Origin: Deltaproteobacteria bacterium
GTDB taxonomy: Bacteria; Myxococcota_A; UBA9160; UBA4427
Reading direction: 5' to 3'
Length of the DNA: 64,000 nucleotides
Assembly (NCBI GenBank): GCA_029261835.1
Contig: JAJDAO010000072.1
Location: 138,841-202,840 of the forward strand
This document shows, piece by piece, positions 42,118 to 51,329 of this stretch. Positions within the stretch are counted from its first letter, which is position 1. The number at the start of each line of letters is the position of its first letter. A model generated the notes under the pieces. It was not told the DNA's origin. It saw only the letters and a list, made by a program, of their open reading frames with translations, and made no database searches. A program made the position numbers and the translations under genes.

Positions 42118-43254
42118 TCACCTCAGCTCCGCGATGGGCACGACGCGACAGCTCGGCTTGTCGGGCTGGCTCGCCGGCAGCAGGAAGCGCCAGAACAGGG
42201 TGCCTTCACCGTGGCCCTCGGTGTCGAGCCAGTTGGGCAGCCCCGGATCGCGGGCGGCGAGCACGATGCGGAAGGAGCCATCGGACTCGCAGGCGGTCTG
42301 CGCCCGGTTGATGGAGACGCGGCGATCCCGATACTCGAAGCACTGCATGTGCTGGTTCCACAGCACCAGGCTGGCATACGCGCAGTCCGGATAGCGTCCC
42401 TCGATCAGCAGCGCCTCGTCCTCGGCCAGCTTGAAGGGTGCCATCGCGTAGGCGATGTCGACCGCTCCCCAGGTGTCGCTGCCCGCCATGCGAAAGATCA
42501 TCGGCTGCGGCAGCTCGTTGGGCGTGCGCGACACGAACGGGATGGGCATCGACTTGTCGATGCCCTCGAGTGTGCCGCCACGCAGAAACGCGTTCACGTC
42601 TCGTAGCCGCAGCGCCATACCGTCGTCATCGAGTGGCGGCCGGGCGCCGGGGTCTTCCACCGGCTCGATCTGGAGTGCCACCTGCTTCCCGTGATCGGCA
42701 CCCGGATAACACTCGCGCTCCCAATAGTGGCGAGTGATCACGCTGGCCGCATTCGGCGGAAGCTTCAACCAGTTGCCGGGCCGTTCATCGGCGCTCAGGA
42801 TGATCTCGAAGCTGCCATCCGGCGCCAGCTCGAGGCCTCGGTCATTGACATCGGCCAGCACCGGCTCCGCCGCGGCGCCAAGCCTGCCGTCGTCGGCACG
42901 CCCGTGCACCGTGAACGAGATATAGCACTCGTCGCCCTGCTTCTGTCCGGTGATGCGGTAGGCGCGGTCGCCGCGAATACGCGCGAAGTGATAGATCGCG
43001 TCGGGATTATCCCCCATGAACTTCCGGGTCGGCGATACGATCTTTACGAACTCGGGTCGCTCCGGATCTCCCTCCAGATAGAAGTCGATGCCGGCGGACA
43101 GCAGGTGCAGCGCATTGCGCAAGCCCTCGATCACGTCACGCTCTTCCAACACGATGTCGCGTTCGGGCCCGAGGTGGACATCGGCGATCTCGCGCAGCGT
43201 GTCGAGCAATCCGTGAAACGCGGCGTAGCTCTGCGTATCCTTCTGATTCACCAT
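42118..43254 (-). CDS. DUF1214-domain protein
   Basis: 378 residues from an ATG preceded by GGAGAGGGCGAG. The C-terminal domain fits DUF1214: FVSRTPNELPQPMIFRMAG, then WGAVDIAYAMAPFKLAEDEALLIEGRYPDCAYASLVLWNQHMQCFEYRDR, RAQTACESDGSFRIVLAARDPGLPNWLDTEGHGEG. The N-terminal half has a related beta-rich repeat (GSFEIILSADERPGNWLKLP). DUF1214 proteins lack a proven activity; the repeated GSFxIxLxxxxxGxxNWL pattern suggests two copies of one fold. It is 40 bases downstream of a second sulfotransferase gene. Confidence 0.8.
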   Translation of the reverse strand: MVNQKDTQSYAAFHGLLDTLREIADVHLGPERDIVLEERDVIEGLRNALHLLSAGIDFYLEGDPERPEFVKIVSPTRKFMGDNPDAIYHFARIRGDRAYRITGQKQGDECYISFTVHGRADDGRLGAAAEPVLADVNDRGLELAPDGSFEIILSADERPGNWLKLPPNAASVITRHYWERECYPGADHGKQVALQIEPVEDPGARPPLDDDGMALRLRDVNAFLRGGTLEGIDKSMPIPFVSRTPNELPQPMIFRMAGSDTWGAVDIAYAMAPFKLAEDEALLIEGRYPDCAYASLVLWNQHMQCFEYRDRRVSINRAQTACESDGSFRIVLAARDPGLPNWLDTEGHGEGTLFWRFLLPASQPDKPSCRVVPIAELR

Positions 43255-43294
43255 CTCGCCCTCTCCTGTCGCCTGTGCCGTGTCCGGCATCGGC

Positions 43295-44605
43295 TCATTC
43301 GTTCGGAATCGCGAAGCGCTTCCGATAGCCCACAAAGCGCTCCTCTTCGACCTCCGCATCAAGGCCGAAGTCACTGAGACTGTAGCGGTGTGCTCCTGTG
43401 GCGTGCTGCGGATGCTCATCCAGCCAACGCAACATGTCGCTCTCGACGGACGTCTCGAGCGCCCAGCCGATGAAGCGGTAGATACGGCGGATCTCGCCAA
43501 GGGGATCCTTCATCACGTCTGCAAAGAGCACATCGAGGAACTGCTCTGCGGGGCGCGTGTCGCGAATTTGGAGTGTCTTTCTCAGCATCGAATCCACCTT
43601 CTGAGACCACTCCTCACCGACCCAGTGCGGATCTAGGCTGTCGTTGTCGCGCACCATGGAGTTCCACGCCATGCTGCAGGTGGAGCCCAGCACCTTCAGC
43701 GGGTCGCGGTGCGTGCAGACGATCCGAGCTTGCGGGAAGACGGCCAGCAGGGCGTCGAGATCCTGCATGTGCTGGGGCGACTTCAGGACCCAGGTTCCCG
43801 GAGGCTCGCCGCGGAACCACTCGGTGAGCTTGAGCAGGTCCGCCATGTACTCGTAGGCAAACCTCTGGTCGTGTGTCGTGAGCCAGTTCGCGAAGCTGGG
43901 AATACGGCGCGTGACCTCGAAGAGCTGACTCGAGAAGGCGTGCTCGAGCAGGCCTACCTCCTCCTCGACCGCCTCCGCGGCGAGTGGATGAACCTGCGCG
44001 ATCTGCGGCGAAAGATAGAGAACGACCCGCAGCCCGACCTCGGTTACGGTGATGCGCGGATCGCGGGCCGCGCTGAAGCTCTCGGGCCAGGGAACCGGGT
44101 TGAGGGACTCCCAGGTGCGCAGGGCGCGAAAGCGCGGGTCGCACGCGAGCAGCCGGTGGAGCTTCGTGGTCCCGCTTCGCGCCAGGCCGACGATCACGAC
44201 GGGGGGCTCCAGGCGACGCTCGAGGATCTCTGGATGACGATCGAAGAGATCCTGAGCCCAGAGCCGATGCTTGAGGATTCGCACCAGGCTTTGACGCGTC
44301 AGCATGCGACCGATGGGGTTAAGCTCGGCCTCCTCTTCGATGGAGCGCAGCAGAATCCGCATGGGGACCCGAAAGCTCTCGTCTCCGAAATAGTGCAACC
44401 CCGTAGCGCGGCGCGCAGCGCGCACGAGCCCCGCCTCCGTGAGGTCCACCCGGCCGATCCCCAGACGTCCAAGCGAGCGAAGCAGGGCATTGGCGAGGCG
44501 CACGGGGCGGCGCTGGTACGCGATCGACGCCGGCAAACCCACGCCCTCGCCCGCTCCCCGAACTCGACCAGATGCCGTCACGACAGCGCACCTCCGGCCT
44601 CCCAT
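43295..44605 (-). CDS. second PAPS-dependent sulfotransferase
   Basis: 436 residues. The PAPS motifs are VVIVGLARSGTTKLHRLL and RIVCTHRDPLKVLGSTCSMAW, with GTWVLKSPQHMQDLDAL between. It belongs to the same broad sulfotransferase_3 group as the protein at 39420 but differs in sequence and has a longer N-terminal extension. GGAGG lies five bases before the ATG at 44605. The downstream DUF1214 gene is 40 bases away; upstream on the same strand is a TetR gene, 130 bases away. The pair mirrors the rightward sulfotransferase/DUF1214-like pair. Confidence 0.87.
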   Translation of the reverse strand: MGGRRCAVVTASGRVRGAGEGVGLPASIAYQRRPVRLANALLRSLGRLGIGRVDLTEAGLVRAARRATGLHYFGDESFRVPMRILLRSIEEEAELNPIGRMLTRQSLVRILKHRLWAQDLFDRHPEILERRLEPPVVIVGLARSGTTKLHRLLACDPRFRALRTWESLNPVPWPESFSAARDPRITVTEVGLRVVLYLSPQIAQVHPLAAEAVEEEVGLLEHAFSSQLFEVTRRIPSFANWLTTHDQRFAYEYMADLLKLTEWFRGEPPGTWVLKSPQHMQDLDALLAVFPQARIVCTHRDPLKVLGSTCSMAWNSMVRDNDSLDPHWVGEEWSQKVDSMLRKTLQIRDTRPAEQFLDVLFADVMKDPLGEIRRIYRFIGWALETSVESDMLRWLDEHPQHATGAHRYSLSDFGLDAEVEEERFVGYRKRFAIPNE

Positions 44606-44735
44606 TTAGCCTCCGGGAGTGGAACCGGCTACTCGCATTCTCGGCGAGACGGTGCGATCCGACGGATTCCGACCGCTGTGCCCCCGCTCTCGACTGCCGA
44701 GAGCACATCGAGGAAGCGGCCGCGCTGCAAGAAGA

Positions 44736-45380
44736 TCAGCCGCAGCCCAGGTAGCGGCACAGCAGGAGCGCCATTTCTTCGCGGAAGCCCGGCCGGCGCA
44801 GAAGCTCCGGCTCGTCGCGAGCTACGTCGGCCAGTGTCGCACCCAGCACACGAACACTCAGATCGGCTGCGCGGCGGCAATCGGAGGGCGGCAATGTCGC
44901 TCCCTCGCGCTCGATGACTTCACACAGGAAGCTGGCGGTCTGCGCGCTCCAGCTCTCGAGTTCGGCGCGGCCAACTCGATCGCGAATGTCGAACTGCTCC
45001 GTGTACTCGCGGTAGAACTCCTCGTGCAGCTCGAGTAGCCGCGTGTGGCGATCCGCAGTCCGGTCGACGAGCCAGCGAACCACCTCGGGCAGCGGACGCA
45101 TCAGCGATGTGCGCAGCTCCTCCTTGTGCTCCTGAATCTCCTCCTCCTCCTGCCGGATGATCTCTTCGAAGATCTCGGACAGGATTGCCTCTTTGTTGGG
45201 GAAGTACTGGTACAGCGAGCCGACACTGACACCCGCCACCTCGGCGATTCGGTTGGTATTGAGGGCACCTGCGCCCTCCTCCCGGAGTATCCGCAGACAA
45301 GCGCCGCGGATGGCCTCGACGAGTGCTTGCGCGCGAGCCTGGCTGGGGGCCTTGCGCGGGCGTGCGGCTCTTGCGGACAT
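44736..45380 (-). CDS. TetR-family regulator
   Basis: 214 residues. DNA-binding part: ARAQALVEAIRGACLRILREEGAGALNTNRIAEVAGVSVGSLYQYFPNKEAILSEIFEEI. A Glu-rich helix follows (RQEEEEIQEHKEELRTSL), then a helical ligand domain. The ATG at 45380 begins just before a basic SARAARPRKAPSQ tail typical of TetR starts. It precedes the second sulfotransferase gene on the same strand, so it is the likely regulator of that pair. Confidence 0.87.
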   Translation of the reverse strand: MSARAARPRKAPSQARAQALVEAIRGACLRILREEGAGALNTNRIAEVAGVSVGSLYQYFPNKEAILSEIFEEIIRQEEEEIQEHKEELRTSLMRPLPEVVRWLVDRTADRHTRLLELHEEFYREYTEQFDIRDRVGRAELESWSAQTASFLCEVIEREGATLPPSDCRRAADLSVRVLGATLADVARDEPELLRRPGFREEMALLLCRYLGCG

Positions 45381-45548
45381 GCTGCAATCTCCTGGCCGGT
45401 CAACGCGCGACGAAGGCACTCGGCGCCCTATCGTATCCGACACAGTGCGGCCAATGGGAGACAAATAGCTCGGGTTTCCTCTCCGCTACAACAGGTCACG
45501 CCCGCGGCGGCGAAGCCAATTCATCTGCTCCTCGCCGGCGGCTGAGGC

Positions 45549-45554
45549 TAGACT
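45549..45554 (+). promoter_or_regulatory. candidate -10 box in the TetR/crotonase intergenic region
   Basis: TAGACT faces the crotonase-like gene in the 325-base divergent gap (45381-45705). Apart from this I see no gene or strong operator in that gap. Confidence 0.25.
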
Positions 45555-45705
45555 GCGGGGGCTCGCCAGCCCTTCGGGCGATCGGAGACAGCGAGGGCGG
45601 ACGATGCCGACCGGCAGGTCTGCTTCTGGCGCCAGCCGATGCGCTTCTTCGAGTCGCCCGAGCGGTCGAGCCGCCTCCCGCAAGTCACCAGCCAAGAGGA
45701 ATGAC

Positions 45706-46593
45706 ATGACAAACTCACAACCCGTATCGCTGCGAACCCACATCGAGGAGGGCGTCTTCATCATCACGCTCTGCCGTGCCGAGCAGTACAACACGATCAC
45801 GCCGCAGCTGCGCGACGAGCTCGCCGAGGCGATCGACCAGGGCGATCAGGCGAGGGAGGCCCACGTCATCCTGCTGCGCGCCGAGGGGAAGGCATTCTGT
45901 GCGGGCTACGGTCTCGACTGGTCCACGACAGCCCAGGCGCACGAGCACGCGGGCGAAACGCAGCCAGAGACGCGCGTCTGGGACTCGGTGGCGGACATGC
46001 GGCTCATGGGCGGCTTCGTCGACAGCTACATGAAGCTCTGGTACGCGCGAAAGCCCACCATCGCTGCCGTCCAGGGCTGGTGCATCGGCGGGGGGACCGA
46101 CATGGTGCTGTGTGCCGATCTCATCGTGGCGGGCGAGGGGGCAAGCTTCGGCTATCCGCCTTCGCGCGTCTGGGGCACGCCCACCACCGCGATGTGGGTC
46201 TACCGCATGGGACTCGAGCGGGCGAAGCGCTACCTGCTGACCGGTGACGAGATTCCCGCTCCGGAGGCGGCGCGCATCGGCCTCATCCTGGAGACCGTCC
46301 CGGACGAAGATCTGCAAGCGCACGCGCTGCGGCTCGCCAAGCGAATGGCGCAGGTACCAACGACACAGCTGGTCATGCTCAAGCTGCTCTGCAACCAGAC
46401 GGTCGAAAACATGGGCTTCGCATCGAGCCGTCAGCTCGGAACTCTATTCGACGGTATCGCGCGCCACACCCAGGAGGGGCTGGACTTCGTGAAGCATTCC
46501 CAGCAGACGGGCTTCCGCCAGGCCGTTCGCGACCGCGACGATCCCTTCGGTGACTACGGCAGCCGGCCCAAGAAGCCGGCAAAGAGCGGGTGA
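45706..46593 (+). CDS. enoyl-CoA hydratase/isomerase (crotonase) family protein without the catalytic glutamates
   Basis: 295 residues. Crotonase marks: ITLCRAEQYNTITPQL, the first oxyanion loop KAFCAGYGLDWS, and GWCIGGGTDMVLCADLIVA. At the two positions of the hydratase glutamates the sequence reads FGYPPSRVWGTP (Pro-Ser instead of Pro-Glu) and ERAKRYLLTG (Arg where Glu stands), so hydration of a simple enoyl-CoA is doubtful. A different crotonase reaction, or hydrolysis through the Asp-rich loop after FCAGYG, is possible. AAGAGG precedes the ATG. It converges with an RND exporter gene. Confidence 0.8.
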   Translation: MTNSQPVSLRTHIEEGVFIITLCRAEQYNTITPQLRDELAEAIDQGDQAREAHVILLRAEGKAFCAGYGLDWSTTAQAHEHAGETQPETRVWDSVADMRLMGGFVDSYMKLWYARKPTIAAVQGWCIGGGTDMVLCADLIVAGEGASFGYPPSRVWGTPTTAMWVYRMGLERAKRYLLTGDEIPAPEAARIGLILETVPDEDLQAHALRLAKRMAQVPTTQLVMLKLLCNQTVENMGFASSRQLGTLFDGIARHTQEGLDFVKHSQQTGFRQAVRDRDDPFGDYGSRPKKPAKSG

Positions 46594-46601
46594 AGGAGCC
46601 C

Positions 46602-49049
46602 CTACCCCTTCTGCTTCCCGCGCGTGGCAAGCGTCACCAGCGCCGGAGCCACGGTCACATCGGCGAGGAATGCCAAACCGATCGCCAGGGCGGTCAGGCG
46701 GCCGAAATTGGCGAGGTTGTGGAGCTCGGCGAAGGTGTAGGTCAGAAAGCCGCTCGCGAGCACAATCGAGGTGACGAGCATCGCCTGGCCGGTGGTCTCC
46801 ATCGTCTGACGTACCGCCGCTCGCGTGTCGCCGCTCTGCCGGAAATAGCGGTAGAAGTTGTGCATGAAGTGAATCGTGTCATCCACCGCCAGCCCGATGG
46901 CGATGCTCCCGATCAGCAACGTGAAGAGATCGAAGTCGATCCCCGCCCAGCCGATGAGACCCAGCACGAGCACGATCGGCGCCAGGTTGGGCACCATGCT
47001 CGCGAGCCCACCACGCAGCGAGCCGATCAGGATCATCATCAGAGGTGTAATGATGAGAAGCGCGAGCGTATAGCTCGTAACCATGCTGGTCTTCACGGCA
47101 TGGAGCGAGGCGGCCAGCAGCGCCATGAAGCCGGTGGTGCGAATCTCGACGTCGGGCCCCAGCTCACTTCGAAAGGCTGTCTCGACATCGTCGATGAAGT
47201 TCAGATAGTTCTCGGGAGGCACATACGGCATCTGTAGAGTGAAACGGCCCAGTCTGAATTGACTGTCGACGAAGTCCTCCAAGTCGTCGCTGCCGCTGTT
47301 CTCGAAAAGCAGCAGCTCCTGCGCGATCAGCTCTCGCTTCTCCGGCACGGCGTGTTCCTCGGGACGGTTTTCGTTGAGTGCCTGATTGATCTCCTTGACG
47401 ACATCTGCCAGTGACAGCGTCTTGCGCACCGCCAGCCCTTTGCCACCCCGAATGGCGAGCACGTCTTCGGCGAGCCGGTCGAAGCCGGCGAGCCGCGAGG
47501 GATCCTGCAGTCCATTCTCACGGCCCGTGTCGATCACGACTTCGAGGGCCATCGTGCCCGCGAGCGCAGCGTCTATCCAGCTGGTGTCGACGCGAATCGG
47601 GTCATCGTCTGGGAACCAGCGCATCGGATCGTGGTTGAAGCTGATCCTCGATGCGCCCACGAGTGCAAGAACGACGAGTAGAGCCGTGGCCACGAGCACA
47701 CCTGCGGAATGGCTCACGGCGAGGTCGCCAGAGGCGACCAGCGCGCGCGCGAGCAGGCGGGGCTTGGCCGCGCTACTGCGCCCCCTGTGCCGACGCAGGG
47801 GCAATGCTGTGAGGAGTGCTGGCAGCAGCACCAGGCAATAGGCGAGGCCCGCGAGAATCCCGATGGGCGCGAGAACACCCAGGTCCGACACGGGTGCAAC
47901 GTCGGAGACCACGAAGGACAGGAGTCCACCCGCCGTGGTGAACGATGTCATAACGACCGCGAGCCCGGAGTGGCCGAGCGCAAAGGAGACAGCGTCCTCT
48001 GCCGAATCACCGCCGTCGTAGCGTTGATAGAATATCACGAGAATATGTACGGCCGCTCCAACACCGACGGCCAGCAGAAATGTCGGGACGATCTGCGTCG
48101 GGACCCCGATCGGAACACCGCGCAGCCCCTGGGTACCGAAGGTGGCGAGAATGGACAGCAGTACGACAAGAAGTGGCAGCAGAACGCCCGATAGGCGGCG
48201 AAAGAGCACGAGGAGTAGGCACGCGATCGTCAGCAGGATGAGCGCAATGAAGAGACGCATGTTTCGCTGCATGTCGAACATGATGCGCGTCTGGAGAATC
48301 GGCCCTCCGGCGTAGTGCAAACGGAAGTCGTCATCCTGAAAGCGCTCCAGGATCTCGCCGACAGCGAGAGCGGCTTGCGCGTTCTCCTCGCCCGAGATGT
48401 AAGCCGGATGGGCCCCCGTGCCAGCCACAGGTGCATCCTCGGAAACGGCCTCATCGCCGAATCCCGCGAGCTCGTCCGACTCGGATACGGCGGACGAGTA
48501 GACGCTCACCTTGAGCACGACGACGGTCGTACGGCCGTCGTCGGAGATCAGCCGACCCCGGTAGAGCGGATTCGCCAGCGCGATGTCTCTGACTGCCGCG
48601 AGATCTTCGGGGGTCTCGGGCCAGTCTTCCAGCAGCTCTCCCACGATCAGCTCGCCACCCTCGCCGCGAGTGGACCGAGCGTTGACGAGACTCGTAATCT
48701 CGTCGATGTTCGGCACCTCGCTCTCGAGCGTGTCGTGAAGCACTCGCAGCCGCTCGAGGAACTCGAACGTGAAGACGTCGCTCGACTCCACTGCGATCAG
48801 GATCATGTCCTCGCGACCGAACTGTGCGCGAAACTCGTCATACGTGACGCGCGTCGGGTCATTGAGCTTGAACATCGCCTCGCTCGAAGTGTCGAAGCGC
48901 ACATGCACGATCTGTGAGCCGAGAACAAGGCTGAGCCCGAGCATGCAGGCGATGATGAGCCAGCGGTGGCGAGCGACCGCGTGCCCCCAGCGTTCGAAGC
49001 CCGCCTCGAGGCGGCGACGTACGGGTATGCTTTCGACTTCGCCTACCAA
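46602..49049 (-). CDS. RND/MMPL-family exporter (paralogue of the one at 25342)
   Basis: 815 residues, 12 helices with two large loops. Helix 1 is near residue 30-47 (WLIIACMLGLSLVLGSQIV). The first bundle holds AVGVGAAVHILVIFYQRYDGG and the second AIGLAVDDTIHFMHNFYRYF, the paired Asp/His-containing loops of the family. The periplasmic loops are acidic. It belongs to the same group as the RND protein at 25342 and probably exports a lipid or hydrophobic compound. No regulator is fused or adjacent here, in contrast to the first one. Confidence 0.87.
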   Translation of the reverse strand: MVGEVESIPVRRRLEAGFERWGHAVARHRWLIIACMLGLSLVLGSQIVHVRFDTSSEAMFKLNDPTRVTYDEFRAQFGREDMILIAVESSDVFTFEFLERLRVLHDTLESEVPNIDEITSLVNARSTRGEGGELIVGELLEDWPETPEDLAAVRDIALANPLYRGRLISDDGRTTVVVLKVSVYSSAVSESDELAGFGDEAVSEDAPVAGTGAHPAYISGEENAQAALAVGEILERFQDDDFRLHYAGGPILQTRIMFDMQRNMRLFIALILLTIACLLLVLFRRLSGVLLPLLVVLLSILATFGTQGLRGVPIGVPTQIVPTFLLAVGVGAAVHILVIFYQRYDGGDSAEDAVSFALGHSGLAVVMTSFTTAGGLLSFVVSDVAPVSDLGVLAPIGILAGLAYCLVLLPALLTALPLRRHRGRSSAAKPRLLARALVASGDLAVSHSAGVLVATALLVVLALVGASRISFNHDPMRWFPDDDPIRVDTSWIDAALAGTMALEVVIDTGRENGLQDPSRLAGFDRLAEDVLAIRGGKGLAVRKTLSLADVVKEINQALNENRPEEHAVPEKRELIAQELLLFENSGSDDLEDFVDSQFRLGRFTLQMPYVPPENYLNFIDDVETAFRSELGPDVEIRTTGFMALLAASLHAVKTSMVTSYTLALLIITPLMMILIGSLRGGLASMVPNLAPIVLVLGLIGWAGIDFDLFTLLIGSIAIGLAVDDTIHFMHNFYRYFRQSGDTRAAVRQTMETTGQAMLVTSIVLASGFLTYTFAELHNLANFGRLTALAIGLAFLADVTVAPALVTLATRGKQKG

Positions 49050-49476
49050 GAGATCTCCTCTCGCACGACCTCGCGTCCCCTGTCCATGCTCTCACCTCTA
49101 TGGCTTCGCGATCTGAATGGCCGACCGAACGGTGCAACCGGCACGGGAGAGTACCGAATGAAGACGTCCACGCCCCATTGGGCCGCTCTGTGTGGTGATG
49201 CGCACAGAGCGGCTCGATCGCCTATCGGCTCTCCGAGCCGGCTCGTCTTCGGCAGAGGGCTCAGCCACGTGGAGCACGGCTCGGGCGTGACGAGTTCGGG
49301 ACTGTTCGGGCCCGCTCAGTGTGCGGTACCGTAGCCATGCGACTGACGGTGGCGCAGTCCGTTGAATCCAGTTCACTGGGAAGAGCAGCGAAGAGAGCGG
49401 CCCGGCACGTGAGGCAATTGCTTCGATCTCGAGCCGCCACCCCAGCATCCGCAACGCTTCACAGAGGAACGACGAT
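49050..49476. other. divergent intergenic region with one strong hairpin
   Basis: About 430 bases between the RND exporter and the antiporter starts. No protein or RNA gene is convincing. The only structure I see is the hairpin at 49182-49213. Confidence 0.5.
49182..49213. other. 13-bp stem-loop between divergent transporters
   Basis: GCCGCTCTGTGTG and CGCACAGAGCGGC pair with a single mismatch around the loop GTGATG. There is no T-tract on either side. It could be an operator, a leader attenuator for the antiporter or the remains of a terminator. Confidence 0.5.
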
Positions 49477-51165
49477 CTGGATACCTTCTTCCCCACCCTG
49501 CTGTCCCTCGCTCTCGCGCTGCTGCTGAGCCTATGGCTCGGCCGCATGGCCGCGCGCGTTGGCATTCCGCGCGTGACCGTGTACATCCTGGTAGGCCTGG
49601 CTCTCGGCCCCCACGCCGGGCTTCGCCTCTTCGATGCGGAGACCGGTGTCGGGCAGTTCATGCTTGGGCCGCACACAGCCTCAGCGCTGACCGTCTTCAA
49701 GCAGCTCGGCGTGGGATTCATCCTGTTCGGCATCGGTGCGGAATTCCGCTTCGAGACCTTTCGTGAGGTCGGAGCACGCGTTCTCCGGCTCTCCGCCAGC
49801 GAGATCGGCGCCACGGGCCTGCTGGTGGCGGGAGCCGTCTACGCCGGTTCCGGGGACTGGCGACTCGCGGTGATCGCACCCGCCCTGGCGATCTCGAGCG
49901 CGCCGAGCGCCACCCTGGTGACACTGCGAGAGGTGGAGGCCGATGGGCCAGCCTCGCGTTGTCTGATTCTCTGCGTGGGCCTCAACAACCTGGTGGCCCT
50001 GTTGGCCTTCCCGTTGCTGCTGAGCATGGCCTTTGGCGCGGGGCACCCCGGTCAGGTCACAGCCTTCGCGCTGGTGGCGCTGACGGGGGGGAGCGTGATC
50101 GGATTCGGTGCTGCGGTCTGGCTCGAGTCGATCACGGGCCGCCGCGAGCTCGTGCTGCTCGGCCTTCTCGTGGTCCTGGCCTCGCTGGGACTCGTACACT
50201 GGTTCGAGACGGGATCCGGCGGACTCGGAATGCTGGGCTGCTTCGCGGCCGGCATGACACTCGCCAATGTTTCACCTCATTCCGGCACGCTCTTCCGCTA
50301 CCTCGAGAACACTATCTACCCCGTCTATGTCTTCTTCTTCATCGCGGCAGGCCGTGACTTGCATGTCGAGGCCGTCCTGCAGGGCGGCCTGCTGGGTGTG
50401 CTCTTCATTGTCGCGCGTGCGGCGGGCAAACTACTGGGGGCGCGGGGGGGGCTCCATCTGACGGGCTGGGATGAGAGCCTGCCGCCCTCCCTCGGGGCCG
50501 GCCTGATGTGCCAGGCCGGCATCGCGCTCGGGCTGGTGTCAACGCTCGAGTGGACCGTTCCGGAGGCGACGGCCGAGCTGCGACACGTGGTGGTCGCCTC
50601 GGTGGTGGTCTTCGAGCTGGCCGGTCCGTGGCTCGTGCGTCAGACGGTGGTGGGCGCCGGCGAGGTCAAGCTCGCCAATCTCCTGCCCCACACCGAGGCG
50701 AAGGGCGCGGAAGCCCTTCGCTGGGTATTCCTGGAGCTACGGCGGAATCTCGGATTCCTGCGCGCCGAGTCGACAGCCCGGGAGGAGGACCACACGGTGC
50801 AGCATGCCATGAGGCGACGCCCACGCGTGGTCTCGGGGGCGCTCTCGTTCGAGCGCGTACTGAAGGCCCTCAGCGAATCGGGCGCGGACCTGCTCGCGGT
50901 CGTCGACGAGGCGGGGCGCTTCAAGGGCGTGATCTCCTACGAGGAGGTTAAGAATACGCTCTACGACCCCGTGCTCAGGAATCTGGTCATCGCCGAGGAC
51001 CTGACGAGCACGGTCGACGACGCTCTCGCGCTAGACTCCTCTCTGGCGAGTGCGCTCGAGGTGATGGACCGGCACCGCGTGCAGTCGTGGCCCGTCGTCG
51101 AGGATGGACATCTGGCCGGTATGGTGCGTCGCACCGACGTCTATCAGCTCATGCGCAGGGATTGA
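49477..51165 (+). CDS. CPA2-type cation/proton antiporter with C-terminal CBS domains
   Basis: About 562 residues. The transporter half has about 12 helices (ILVGLALGPHAGLRLF, LGVGFILFGIGAEFRF, ALAISSAPSATLVTLREVE, GMLGCFAAGMTLANVSPHS, KLLGARGG). After about residue 400 come two CBS motifs (SGADLLAVVDEAGRFKGVISYEEV; HRVQSWPVVEDGHLAGMVRRTDVY). The first ATG (49546) would drop helix 1; the frame stays open upstream and encodes LDTFFPTLLSLALALLLSLW, a perfect first helix. A CTG at 49477 with AGAGGA eight bases before it is the best start. Confidence 0.8.
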   Translation: MDTFFPTLLSLALALLLSLWLGRMAARVGIPRVTVYILVGLALGPHAGLRLFDAETGVGQFMLGPHTASALTVFKQLGVGFILFGIGAEFRFETFREVGARVLRLSASEIGATGLLVAGAVYAGSGDWRLAVIAPALAISSAPSATLVTLREVEADGPASRCLILCVGLNNLVALLAFPLLLSMAFGAGHPGQVTAFALVALTGGSVIGFGAAVWLESITGRRELVLLGLLVVLASLGLVHWFETGSGGLGMLGCFAAGMTLANVSPHSGTLFRYLENTIYPVYVFFFIAAGRDLHVEAVLQGGLLGVLFIVARAAGKLLGARGGLHLTGWDESLPPSLGAGLMCQAGIALGLVSTLEWTVPEATAELRHVVVASVVVFELAGPWLVRQTVVGAGEVKLANLLPHTEAKGAEALRWVFLELRRNLGFLRAESTAREEDHTVQHAMRRRPRVVSGALSFERVLKALSESGADLLAVVDEAGRFKGVISYEEVKNTLYDPVLRNLVIAEDLTSTVDDALALDSSLASALEVMDRHRVQSWPVVEDGHLAGMVRRTDVYQLMRRD

Positions 51166-51329
51166 TCCGGGCGAATCGCGCACCCGACCGCAATCCAATA
51201 TCAGCTACGCTCAAACCCCCCGCGGCCGCCGTGCGGTACACGATTGCGGACGAAATGAATGGATGCGTCAGCGGCTCGAATCGATGAACGTCAGATCGAA
51301 TTCGACTCGCACGCATGAGGAGCCTCGCC

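Noticed and set aside
42118-43500. Start of the DUF1214 protein at the far upstream end of its open frame (43500)
   Set aside because: The extension overlaps the sulfotransferase gene and is basic and featureless; the ATG at 43254 has a strong ribosome-binding site.
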